Below, in pieces: positions 24,831-35,829 of a stretch of DNA of 64,000 nucleotides. Positions within the stretch are counted from its first letter, which is position 1. Each line of letters starts with the position of its first letter. Under the pieces are notes generated by a model, which did not search any database, was not told where the DNA came from, and was given only the letters and a program-made list of their open reading frames with translations. The position numbers were made by a program, and so were the translations under genes. Where the stretch lies: positions 133,892-197,891 of the forward strand of contig KV419406.1 of NCBI GenBank assembly GCA_001630475.1. Reading direction: 5' to 3'. This DNA comes from Sistotremastrum niveocremeum HHB9708. Taxonomy: Eukaryota > Basidiomycota > Agaricomycetes > Sistotremastrales > Sistotremastraceae.

Positions 24831-25290
24831 AAGAGAGCTGTAAAGGATGTTAGCTAAAGACCAGAGGGGCGAAAACAGGCAGAAGTGTAGAAGAAGAATG
24901 GGTCAACGTCGAAGGAATGGAGGAGACAGACAAAAAACTAGGGTGGAAGAAACTTCAAGAAACCGTCAGAGAGGCAAAGAAGGAGGACGAGAGGACTCAC
25001 TACTAGGCTATATGGGACGCGCGGTCGGTGCAACAAAAGTTGTGAAGATGACGAAGAACATTCCCGAACCTAGCTCTTGCATGGCACAGGCATTCCAGAG
25101 CTCTCGAGGGAGTATGACCGTCCCGTACTCATCGCGAGCCCAGGCCCAGAACGAGCCCAGACGAACGACGATGGGACGAACGGTGCTGATGGCTTGTGGC
25201 CCGCCCTCTATTTTATCACTGATACCATCAGACCCAGCGGGTAAGCGAACTCACGACTCGACCACCAAGGTGGTGGTCAAGTGAGGGAGA
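24770..25290 (-). repeat. Composite repeat unit 1: mucin scrap plus promoter-like module
   Basis: The left part (24770-25000) derives from the mucin gene, with a GATGAGATC.ACGAAGGCC stretch as at 53428. The right part (about 25040-25290) is a shared module running, on the minus strand, from GGTGGTCGAGTCGTGAGTTC past a TATA-like segment to an ATG-containing exon and GGTTCGGGAATGTTCTTC, then a GTGAGT donor-like site. The module recurs at 25555-25800, 28050-28350, 28650-28930 and 38789-38980. Its neighbour from 25291 repeats the same arrangement in tandem. Confidence 0.6.
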
Positions 25291-25800
25291 AACAGGATGT
25301 GGATGAGATTGATGAAGGCCAGAGAGGGGTAGGTAGGGACGAAAGGTGAAAACAGGTGAGGAGAACCGTGAAGGATGTTAGTAGAAGACGAAAAAGGGCG
25401 AGAAAAGGAAGAAAGTGTAGCTGATGAAGGGATCAATATCGACGAAATGGAGGAGAAGACAAAGAACTAGGGTACAACAGTTAGAGAGGGAAAGAAGGAG
25501 GACGAGAGGACTCACTATATGGGACGTGCGATTGGCGCAACAAAAGCTGTTGAAGGTGTTGAAGAACATTCCCGAACCTAGCTCTTGCATGGCACAGGCA
25601 GTCCAGAGCTCTCGAGGGTGTAAATTCGTCCCGTACTCATCGCGCACCCAGACCCAGAACGAGCCCGGATGAACGACGATGGGAAGAACGGTGCTGATGG
25701 CTTGTAGCCCGCCCCCTATTTAAACAGTCCCAACGGGAAAGCGAACTCACGACTCGACCACCTAGATGGTGGTCAAGTGAAGGAATGAAACGGAGTTTCA
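25291..25800 (-). repeat. Composite repeat unit 2, tandem copy
   Basis: Same order as the preceding unit: a degenerate mucin-derived stretch (25300-25500), then the promoter-like module (about 25555-25800). In this copy the upstream TATA-like element is CCTATTTAAACAGTCCC on the plus strand, the complement of a TTTAAATAGG box for minus-strand transcription. The small minus-strand frame it would start (MRDEYGTN then PRELWTACAMQE) is preserved in the copy at 38886 on the plus strand. Confidence 0.6.
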
Positions 25801-26020
25801 TCATGGGGGAATTGTCCCATTTATACACCGTCAAAACGTTTCCAGCTCCGCCCAATTTCCAAATACAGGTGGAGACTGGTGGAGACTCTCCAGAGCTCAT
25901 GCTGACGTTCGAAGGGGAAACTGAGACACAAGACTCCGTGACAACTTACAAGAGAGCCTCGAAAATTGCTGCCCGCGGAGAGCTCCCAAAAATGACAGCA
26001 AAGAAAAGACTAATCTTGGC

Positions 26021-26385
26021 ATGAATTTAAGCTCCCAAAATTCTGAGGCCATCGTTCAAGTTCTGCGTGAAGATCAGGGCAAGACTCCAAAAGTAACTGC
26101 AAAGCCTTGATTGAGTTCGATCGACAGCAGTTGCTTATGTCATCACGAAGCGAAGCTGCTCGGAGTGTTATATCCGTAAATTCTATTTTTGATTCCGAAA
26201 AGTTGACATATGAAAAATACAAGAGCGGGAAGTGTTGGCTCGAGTGCCACGATTTGGCGAATCCCTGCCTGGAAATGTCCCCTTATTAACCTTGTTATTC
26301 TTCTCGAAGATCCAGAGAAACTCGCCGCGCCATCTGCATGTCGAAGTGCTCAAGTTGTATAACTACTAGTATTGACGTGAACGAT
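26021..26385 (+). repeat. Duplicated segment, copy lacking the transposon insertion
   Basis: 26021-26165 aligns with 42345-42497 and 26156-26385 aligns with 50098-50340. The two halves at the second locus are separated by the 7.6-kb transposon, so this copy is a paralogous uninterrupted site. Identity looks near 80-90 percent by eye. On the minus strand both copies keep a similar reading frame containing RAASLRDxIS and CRSNSIKALQ. Confidence 0.7.
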
Positions 26386-27800
26386 ACGTTGATCAGCGCT
26401 AGGATTCAAAGGAGGATTCGGGACAAAGATCGTGAGGAGGCTCTGAGGCAGTTGCGCCACAGTCGGAGCCACAATCCCCGTGGAATCCGTCAACGAAGTG
26501 AAGGTGGTGGAGCGTCAGGGCCAATCTGAGTGAATGGCGTGCTCGTGGTCGCAAGAGAATCAATCTCCAAAGATGACGTCTGAGTCAAGAAGGTGGGCTG
26601 AGACGAGAGTGAGATGGAGCTCGTGGGCGTCAGCGGGATGGTGGTCCGTGTCCGTGGTGGCCAGGGTGGTTGTAGGCGAAGAGTAGAGATATGACGGGTC
26701 TTTTGACAAAGTGAGTGATGCCGACGTGGTGAGCGTGCTCGCGACGGTGGAGATGTTACTGTCAGTAGCAACGGTGGCAGTATCAGTGCCAGTAGTAGAC
26801 ACGCCAGTATGGGTGGACACGACTATATATTTAAATCAGCTTAAGAGCACGTATTGGGGAAGAAAGTCAAACCTGAAGTAGCAACCGTAGTCGGCAAGTC
26901 CGTGCCAGTCGAAGCGACGACAGTAGAGCCAGTATTCGTATCAGTTGAAACAACACCGATGCCGAACTATCCGTATTCGTCGACGCGACGGTAGTAGGCG
27001 AAGAACTGCCAGTGGTCACGGTAGAACCCGTATCAATCGTAGCCTGAGTAGCACAAGATACGGTGGACAACCCAACGGCGGCTGAGGATACACTGGACGA
27101 TCCAGTCATAACAGTCGCGGTGACGAAACTGGTAACCCGTAGGAGACCACCAGAGGAAATCCTGGATGTCTCCTGAGGAGTGGACGTCGGGATAGATGTC
27201 GGGCTACTGTCAGCATCGACGTAGGAGTGCCAGAGCCTACATGAGAAATTAACACAGTTATTCAGAAAAGAAGGAACCATCATACCGGTGTCGTTCGAAG
27301 ATCTTTTGGGAGTATCCTTTGAAGTCTACATCCGAAAGCTGATCCTACATCTTATTTTCAGAACTACGGGCTTGAGCATCTCGAGTGCTCATTACCAGGA
27401 TTAGTGTCACTCAAAGTTCCAGGATCTAGAGGTGCGTCCTGAAGCGTTGAGGTTGGTCTATCCATCGAATTCATGGTGGACGATGCAGTGGGTGTCGAGT
27501 TTGGCGCATCGGTTGGCGTCGAAGTCCGTAAACCTGTCAAGGAGAGAAAAGGAAATGTAAGAAACAGAATTTGTCAGAGAAGTTAGAGATGGGGAGGAAG
27601 AAAAGAGAAGGTGACCCGGACGAAATAAAGGATGTCGAGAAGATCGACGAAAGCCTGAACGGTAAATGAAGGAAGGTGACGAATGAGAAAAATGACCGAA
27701 CACTTGAGAATGTTAATAGCGGAAGACGGGGCGGACGAAAGAGAGGCCGAAACAAGAGGGGACAAACAGATGAATATCGACGAATTAGAGGATAAAGACA
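26385..27800 (-). pseudogene. Broken partial copy of the MSB2-like mucin gene (copy 1)
   Basis: 26385-27290 follows 52055-53020 of the intact gene: shared peptides on the minus strand include STVASTLTTSASLTLS and TSSISLSSQ. 27320-27800 follows the 53200-53450 region. Compared with the intact gene it lacks the membrane helix and cytoplasmic tail, and its left end is joined directly to sequence that lies beyond the 3' end of the intact gene. The frame is repeatedly interrupted, so it cannot make the full protein. Confidence 0.7.
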
Positions 27801-27949
27801 GAATTTGAAAGTGGGGGAGACATTTAGAGAAGGAAAGTAGGAAGAGATGGACTCACTATAGCCTAGTATAGAGAGAGCAGGGGCCTATCAGTCGACACGA
27901 CAGAGATTATGAAATTGTTGAACAACACGAGCGTGCAGAGCGGCGGCTG

Positions 27950-28349
27950 CTGGCCTTCACTGAAACGAAGTGATTCAGAGAGGAGAAGAAGGAAAACGAG
28001 GACTTACGATAGGGCAAGGAGAGATCTGTCGGTCGGTGCGACAGAGGTTATGAAGGATCTTGAAGAACATTCCCGAACCTAGCCTCTTGCATGGCACAGG
28101 CAGTCCAGAGCTCTCGAGGGAGTTCATTCGTCCCGTACTCATCGCGCACCAAGACCCAGAACGAGCCCAGATGAACGACGATAGGAAGAACGTTGCTGAT
28201 GGCTTGTGGCCCGCCCCCTATTTAGACAGTCCCAACGGGAAAGCGAACTCACGACTCGACCACCTAGATGGTGGTCAAGTGAAGGAATGGAACGGGGATT
28301 CAGAATGCAGGTGCGTACCATTTATCGACCGTGAATGCGTTTCCAGCTC
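27950..28349 (-). repeat. Left arm of long inverted repeat 1
   Basis: This arm is near-identical to the reverse complement of 28650-29053. On the minus strand it reads GCGGAGCTGGAAACGCATTC, then the TATA-like CTAAATAGGGGGCGGG, the ATG exon, and a GTAAGT...TTTCAG intron-like segment. Confidence 0.85.
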
Positions 28350-28649
28350 CGCTCCAAAATTCCAGAGACATATCGAAAGTTTCCATAGATTTTGCTCTGG
28401 ATTTAAGGGGAAATAGAAATCAAGAGAGCTTTGAGAGTGAAAGACCGATTTGTCCTGAGCGGGCCACCAAACGAGCGTAAAGCTGAAGAGCACCGCAGCC
28501 GAACTCCGATTCCGTTGCTTTAGCACTGTCGCCGTGTTGCGCTGCTAAAGCTCTAAGGCAACGGTCTACAAACGGTCTACAGCTGTTCTTCTGACCGTCC
28601 TCTTGAATGTCCTTTTGGAGGAGACTGAGAGTCTGAGTTGTGGAAATGC
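28350..28649. other. Spacer of inverted repeat 1, with a smaller hairpin
   Basis: A unique 300-bp spacer between the arms. Inside it CCGTTGCTTTAGCA (near 28515) faces TGCTAAAGC...GGCAACGG (28544-28565), giving a smaller imperfect hairpin. GGTCTACA is then duplicated (28565-28582). No gene is seen. Confidence 0.6.
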
Positions 28650-29053
28650 GGAGCTGGAAACGCATTCACGGTCGATAAATGGTACGCACCTGCATTCTGA
28701 ATTCCCGTTCCATTCCTTCACTTGACCACCATCTAGGTGGTCGAGTCGTGAGTTCGCTTTCCCGTTGGGACTGTCTAAATAGGGGGCGGGCCACAAGCCA
28801 TCAGCAACGTTCTTCCTATCGTCGTTCATCTGGGCTCGTTCTGGGTCTTGGTGCGCGATGAGTACGGGACGAATGAACTCCCTCGAGAGCTCTGGACTGC
28901 CTGTGCCATGCAAGAGGCTAGGTTCGGGAATGTTCTTCAAGATCCTTCATAACCTCTGTCGCACCGACCGACAGATCTCTCCTTGCCCTATCGTAAGTCC
29001 TCGTTTTCCTTCTTCTCCTCTCTGAATCACTTCGTTTCAGTGAAAACCAGCGG
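28650..29053 (+). repeat. Right arm of long inverted repeat 1
   Basis: Reverse-complement partner of 27950-28349. It carries, on the plus strand, the TATA-like CTAAATAGGGGGCGGG near 28776-28791, an ATG at 28859, and a GTAAGTCC donor at 28995 with TTTCAG acceptor at 29040. The two promoter-like modules therefore point away from each other. Confidence 0.85.
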
Positions 29054-29390
29054 CCACACTCCCTCACACTTCCTGCGTCACAGCGCTACTCTCCCTATAG
29101 TGGTGAGCAACAATTATCAGTGCGCTGTCTTCATGAATATTGACACCTTGTTTTTTTCTTGGTCGAAGTTCGTGGCTGCGCTTGCCCCACACTTTCTTTC
29201 TCTGCCTCCTGTCCTCCATTTGCGCTGCGGAAGCTTCCAAAAAGCAGCAGCTGGCCATCCTCTCGCTCCGCTGTTGGCCAGACTCGGCCATGTGCGGCGC
29301 TCATTACGACAACGTGCCCAAGCCCTCGAGGATGCGCTCTCATGCGCTCCATCGAGGGTTTTCAAAAGTCGGTCAGTGTCCCATTTTGAT
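29054..29390 (+). repeat. Extension of the repeat family beyond the arm
   Basis: Similarity to the second locus continues: 28983-29350 matches the reverse complement of about 38050-37690, including the frame MPYRKSSFSFFSSLNHFVSV. Identity drops after about 29220, so the shared element tapers here. No protein family is recognised. Confidence 0.55.
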
Positions 29391-32300
29391 TGCGATGGTG
29401 TATGGAATATTAATCCAGACACTAGGATCAATCCATTCGTTGTCAGACTGCGGGCCTTCAGCAATTACAATCACGGTCCACGTCGCTACTCGTTGCCTCT
29501 CACAACTGTCTGTTGCCGCCGTAGACTCAGTGCGTCTTCCTTGCCCTAGTGATGCTATCGGTTTCCGCTGACGACATGGTTCTCAGCGCATCCGCCATTA
29601 TTAATTTTACGCGTTGCCATTATGCCTCCCTCCTCTCTATGACATAGCCGTCCTTCACTGGACACCAAAATCACTATTCTTCCTCACACATCGTCATCAT
29701 ACGACTATGCATCCGACGAGCCTGACTCTGCAGATCCGTCACATGCGAACGAGCTCTTCATTCCGCTGCCTGACTTTGATCCCGTCATGAGAAACGCAAC
29801 TTTTTTGAGCTTTTGCGCCAGGCAGGTCATTGGAGTATTCTTAAAAAGCTTCCGCCAGATGGCGGGATGGTGAACTGCAGGGTTCGAGTGTTGCAGGTCA
29901 TCCAATGGAAGCTTTCCTAGCATTTACGTGTGCACGAATACTGGACGTATGGAAGAAGAAGAACCCGAAAGTACTCAAACCTTTTACCCGTCATATCTCG
30001 TCCGAATCTGCATCCAGGAACAGGTCCCCTTGGAGTTCAATGTTTTATGGGCGTTCTTAAGATCTGCCTCGGAATCTCCGTCTGGGAGACACATGTCTTC
30101 CAATTTCTCTTCGTCATCACCGCTTTCCTCATCTGGATCATCCGAACCGATTTCTCCGTCACCTCAAGCGTGACCGCACGAGCTCTCCCTTCTTCTTCAG
30201 CGGCAGTCCGTAGCAGACGCGATACCCATTCCAGCCGTCCGCTGCGTTTAGACTATCATGCATCCGCAAGCTGCCGGGCGAGACGGGCTGTCAAGCTCGG
30301 AACAGTAGTTTATTGTTGCGGCATCCTCAGTTGCTGCGAGCTCGCAAATCGGTCTTATCAGATCTCCCAGCTCTAGTTAAACACCCAGCAAGAGCCGCTG
30401 GTTTCGATACAGCTCTGATTGAGATCCTCTGGGTGCTCAAGAAGAAGAGATGGATGAGAGGCTGAGAATGGCAGCAGCGGTTTCTGAAGCCCTGTGGCAG
30501 CATCCACAACTATTTCAATGTTGCACCGGAACTACTGCGGGCAGAGTGCTGACCAAAAGCCTACGAAGTTCTTTTGCGAGTAGTGGCGCGAGCATTGTGG
30601 ATGATGTTGAATACGCTCGCATCAGGGACAGTAGCAGTTCCCCCGACGTCACTCCAAATGGGAACAATGGTGGCTTGATCGTCGGAAGGGCAGTTCGCAT
30701 GTTACTGAAACGCGCCTTAGACGGATACACTGCCGCTTGTGATCGCAGCGCGGCATCCTCGTCCTCAGGACCCCCGGATCATAGACACAAAATAGCACGG
30801 TCTGCGCCCTTATTGCCACCAAAACCGACTCGTCCAGACTGCTTCCGCGACGTGTGCCAGCCTCCGAAAGAACGGTGATGTCATCGACCAGGTCTATCGA
30901 GTCCATCTATACGGTTGGACAGAAATCAATCCCATCGTCGATTCGCGAAGTAGCCATCTTCCCTCTCGCAATGTTGGGCTAGGCCAGATCAAGAGAGACT
31001 CCAAGTCAAGGTCATCCTCGAACGCCCCGATTCGGAAGAGAACAGTTAAAAAAATACGGCGTGGGAGAGTAAACACTTCAGTATGAGTGTACTTGCTTTG
31101 CCCATCTAGTAGCAATAGGACGACCGAGCCTATTTTACGCCAATTCCTCCTATCGCATCGAACTGATATCGATTAAGTGGCCTCCCGGAGACGGCGAGAC
31201 CTGTTTTGGCAAAACATGCTGCTCTTTCGACGCGCAGGATGAGCTCGATGCCCTGGATTGGATACACTCGCTGTTCCGTATGAAGCTCATTATCGCATTC
31301 CTCGATCTGTCACTTGGCCCTTTGAGCATACTTCATCGATCTCTTTCTCGAAGCCCTTTATGTACATGCTCGAGCCACCTCCTTTGGCTCCTCAATCGCC
31401 ATCGACAACTTCGGATTCTGCCTCGGAAGAAGATGAGTCAAAGACGAGGAACGGGCTTGAGGACGCAGCAATGCTGCGGCTCCTCGCGGTTGATTGCTCA
31501 CTGATTTTCTCGCGAACAAGCCCTCACGACTCTTCCATCATCGACGCTCACGTTCGCGGGTCTCACCATCGGAACCATCTTCGATGGGGTCATGTCCATT
31601 CAATGAACCCTTGCCTCTTGATTCCATCAGCGCAGCAGGCTCTGCTGAGAAGACATCGCGAACGGTCATTGCCGAGCTATTGTGAAGATTCGGTGTTGTC
31701 TCTCTGGGTCTGTGGCCACTCAGAAACATCTCGCGCACAGTCTGAGAAAAAGTTGGAGCTCTGTCTTTGAACTGGCTCTAGGAGTGTGTTCATACAGGGA
31801 TGCAATATCGGTGTTCTCAACTACTTCGCTGAAACCTGAAAGTCATGCTGGGTTTTTGACTTTCATAGCCTGACATTATTCTAGCTCTCGTCTCCTATGC
31901 GGGCGGGCGCTGTTCTTTTCTCTAAATGGACCAAATCTACAGTCAGATGTTTTCTTGGTATTGATGGCGCCGCAGTTCATCATTTGCGCTGAGTTCGAGT
32001 TTCTATTCCCGAAGTCTCATGTTCAATTTTACTGCTAGCCGGACGTGTTACGAAAGCCGATCAAGGCGCTCGTAACCTCCTCCACATCCTCCTGTTGACT
32101 CCCGACAACAATAAATGTCAAGCCAGCATCAATCTTCCAATCTCAGGCTTCGACTCTTTCAAGAACTTTGAGTTCTCTTGTCCGGAACAACTCAATGTCA
32201 CAATCCTCAGGGGCCTCCCCCTCGATGTCTCTGCCGGGGAGAATGCCTCATTACTTGTACGATGTTCAATGTGGTATGCTTTCATCTCCTCGTGTCGAAA

Positions 32301-33648
32301 GGATATCACTCATTCATTCGTGCTCAGCTCCGGTCGACAAAGTTTTTGAACTGGTCTTCGCCTTTTCGCGAGAACTTATACGGACGAAGACATCGCGTCA
32401 TGCTCGCATGGCAATCGTCTTCATTCAATGTCGTCGCCCCCGAGACTCGTTGTCCCGCAGACGTCAAGACTATCGGCCTGCATCGTCCACCAAATATTTT
32501 CTCTTTTTGCAAGACATTTGGCTCGTCCTCGCTGCGGTTACTAGAGCATTTTTGTTTACAAGCATCCTAGTCATGTCCCGGTTCATGCTCGCAACACATT
32601 CTCATCAAGTCTTCACCACCGGGATCGCGACGCTCACGGTACCTCTCATGGCTTAAGGCCGCTTATTGTTACGACCATGCCATGTCCATGATCCGTATTC
32701 TCTCCCACACGTCCTTCACAAGCAGCAGCTATGATTGTTAATTGTGAATGTCCGGAGGCATCTATTGCGAACCGGAAGCTCTCGGTCATGGTCCTATCAC
32801 CTCCCCTCAGAAGGACCTGTCCGATGGTGTTCGATGAACGCATTTTCGTGTGGTTTGATCCAGTTCGGAGAAGAGGCATGCCTCTCACATCAGGACATTA
32901 TTGGTACGATCGCGATTGCGTCTTTGGAAGCCATCCATCTAATGCTTCGCTTCAAAGCGGCGCGTCTATAGGCCGACGTTCTCGAAATTTACGTATTCGA
33001 TTTCCAGAAGCCGAAAATGTCATCTCTCGCTGTTGAGTCTATGACGGGCGGAAATCCTCAAACATTAAGGACAAGACAATAGACCGGTTGAACAATTTGG
33101 ATGATAGCCCGTTAAGCCGTGTTACAGGACTAGAGGGTTTGCGCGGAAGATATCGTCACCGAAGGGGGTATAGAAGCGGAGGGGTACACAGTGATCCGTC
33201 TGATAGTTTTGTCATTTATAGTAAATATCTTCCTCCCCTCTTTCTGATGGACAGGCTAGTTTGAGGATCGGTTTCATATAGTCAGCAGATTCTCGGCGAA
33301 TATTATGTCTCTATTCATACGATGCAGGAATTAATGACAAAGACTACAGCGAAAGTCATGTCCGAAGGACGCAGATTTCTACTCTATTTTTGACAATTAT
33401 GACGATTATTGGTATTCGGATCTTCAGCGCGAGGGAAGCCACAATTCATCCAGCCCTGTCCTGACAGCAACATTCCGGCTGTGGTCCCATATATGCGAGC
33501 AAAACTGGCATTTCGTGTTAGCTTGGTTGCCAGATGTGTCAGGGTGAGATACTAGTAGACAATACGGACCAATAGCAGATTTTGACGAATCGAGCTTGGA
33601 ACAGACTGAGCATGATAGATGAACAGTTCAACGTGACAATGACCTACC
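29391..33648. other. Accessory region without a recognised gene
   Basis: Frames of 60-190 residues occur on both strands but none chains into a recognisable protein. Short stretches look once-coding, for example IELISIKWPPGDGETCFGK near 31160-31215 (plus) and ISGFDSFKNFEFSCPEQLNV near 32140-32200 (plus), then lose frame. I read this as decayed mobile or accessory DNA of unknown family. No terminal repeats were found by eye. Confidence 0.35.
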
Positions 33649-34588
33649 TCACAAATCGAAATCTATGGCTCGCGGAATCACTTCGAGATGTTCAAGGTCT
33701 GGGCTTGTGATGTGTTCAGAATAGAATTTCGCCTCTCGGGCTGCCATGGCACTGATGCTGAGCGACTTTAAAGTAGGAATCGTGATTTCTTGAAGGTTTT
33801 CGTCCTCGAGTTCCCAGTCGTGACGAAGGGTGCAGTTCCCGGTTCCCAGCAAATGGAGAGTCGTCAAATTTTTCATAAGCAGCAGGGCCTCAAATAGTCT
33901 TCTTGGGTCGTGTGTAGTCGGCGTAATCACGAGCGCCAGATCCTGCAGCGCAGCGAAAGTTTCAAGGTGGTAATAGTAAGGGGAGCATATTTGAGCCTTG
34001 CGTAGTTCTGGTGCAATGTTGAAAATAGATGTGACAGTTTTAACTTCATCGCCGACTTGCAAATGTAGGCTTTGCAAGCGGGGTGCAGCTAGTTTAAGGA
34101 CTTCTCCCAGCCGCATTGTATCCGCGCTGGGTATGATCACGATGTCAAGAGTCTCGATCCGTTGGATATTTTTCGTTAGGAATTGGGACCAGTAGCTCTT
34201 GATCTTAGGTGCGTGCTTTTTGGCCTCGTCGGTATACAGAGCGACCCTGATAGGTTTGCCTCGGGTGTACTGCAGGTACATGTCGACAATGTTCTGATTC
34301 CAGTGTAGGCATATGTCGGTCCAGAACTCTGGGGTCCGACGGATCAGTTTTCGGAGCTCGCTGTTACTGATGGATGAGCAGTCAGAGAGATGCGCATTCA
34401 GAGAACATCATACTGGGGACCTACGCTTGTGACAGTCTCAAAGCGACGCAATCTCGCGACGCCTGTCGACCAGTACGAAATCGAGGCTGCATTGCTTCAT
34501 CAACCATGAACGCGATTATGTTGCGCAATATTTTGATGTCCAAGATGAGGAGGCTGCCTTTCGACTTTGGGACAGGCTCTGGGGACAT
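33649..34588 (-). CDS. F-box-like/leucine-rich protein (paralogue 2)
   Basis: The start at 34588 (MSPEPVPKSKGSLLILDIKI) leads to an F-box-like first exon that ends near 34425. A short intron then joins to SELRKLIRRTPEFWTDICLH. The second exon runs without interruption to 33649 and shows irregular leucine-rich strands (IETLDIVII, LAAPRLQSLHLQV, LEALLLMKNLTTLHLLGTG). The conserved block L-R-x-L-x-R-x-x-P/M-x-F/L-W is shared with the genes at 16116 and 34956. It is transcribed divergently from paralogue 3, with 367 bases between the starts. Function inferred only from the family: possible SCF adaptor. Confidence 0.65.
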
Positions 34589-34955
34589 GGTCGCGGTATC
34601 TGTTAATCGGATGACTCGAATCACCAACGACGCGGAGAGCTGGAAACACTGACGCGCTGAGAAATGTATCAAAAGCTTGTAAGATGCTCGATGGTGACCG
34701 ATGCTGGCACTCGTGAAGCTTGGGTGAAGCAAAGGGATGAGCGGAGTTTGATTGTATACGAGCCTGACGTCACGCGTCGTGCTGGACTGGAAGAGCTTGC
34801 ACAAGACTCGCGAGACTCAAGACCCAGCATCGCCATTCTTTGCAATTTTGCGCGCGTAAAATATGGCGAACAACGCGGTATATATTAACTGACACAAACC
34901 CATAGCGCAATGCTGATACCGTCTGTAGCTCTTTGCCAAACCGTCTACTAGTACT

Positions 34956-35829
34956 ATGCTCCTGTCTGATGAACTTATTGTCGACGTCTGGAAACACTAC
35001 ATCAATGGGGAATCAAAAGGCACGGGTGGGAGTGCGAGAAGGCTTCGTGCCATCATGCTCTTTAGGTGTCTGTGAGTCTCTGGTGTCTAGAGCGGTCTGC
35101 TTTGCTTGACACTCGCCTCACAGAAATTCACACCTCAGAGACTTATTATTACGAACGCCGTCCTTATGGAATCCTATAGATCTATCATGGCCGTCGCCCA
35201 GCGTCGCTCTTCTTCTGCCCCGCCCTTCAAACGAGAACACAGGTTCCGTGTCCGCCGTCCTGGACGCCGAAGAAGGTGGCAATGGACTGCACGGTCGTCG
35301 GGTGGACAATCTGACTACGCACCTATCACTTCTCAGCTCAATGGAAATCAGTATACGCCATCCTCCCGATATGGAAAACCTTGCCATTGCCTTGACGGGA
35401 AATGCCCCTAAACTCCACACACTGGTAATAAATCTCAGCGCCGACGTACCCTCGATTGGGAATCTTTTCGCCGCGGGCGCCCCTCTTCTTCGAAAGATGT
35501 CGCTCTCGCCAGCCCTTATAATCCAGGCCACACCGTTTCACACTCTCCGTGAACTAAACATACTTGTCACAACATTTAACTATCCCGACCTTCTCCCGTC
35601 TCTCCGGGAGATGCCATATTTGCAATCCCTTGTGATGACTGGTGGCGAAAACAGTGCCGCCATTCACAGTGATCCTCCTCCCGCCAGAATTACTTTCAAC
35701 GCCTGCCGTACCCTGATCATCCAGGGAATGGATATTCCTCGCGCCCGCTACTTATCTTCCAAAACTCGCGTTCCCAACGTAATAATTTATCGGCTGTCTC
35801 CAACGACAACAAGAACCGCTTCCCGCTGA
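34956..35829 (+). CDS. F-box-like/leucine-rich protein (paralogue 3)
   Basis: A first exon at 34956-35065, too short to stand out alone, reads MLLSDELIVDVWKHYINGES and ends LRAIMLFR. A 58-base intron (35066-35123) joins it in phase to NSHLRDLLLRTPSLWNPIDL, matching the conserved block of its paralogues. The rest continues to 35829 with leucine-rich strands (APKLHTLVINLSADVPSIGN, APLLRKMSLSP, MPYLQSLVMTGG). These align with paralogue 1, including the spaced GNLFAAGAP/DNLFSYAAP motif. The protein is about 270 residues, shorter than paralogues 1 and 2 in the middle. Confidence 0.65.

Noticed and set aside
27950-29053. LTR pair of a retroelement
   Set aside because: The two near-identical segments are inverted, not direct, with only 300 bases between them, and no retroelement protein is readable nearby.
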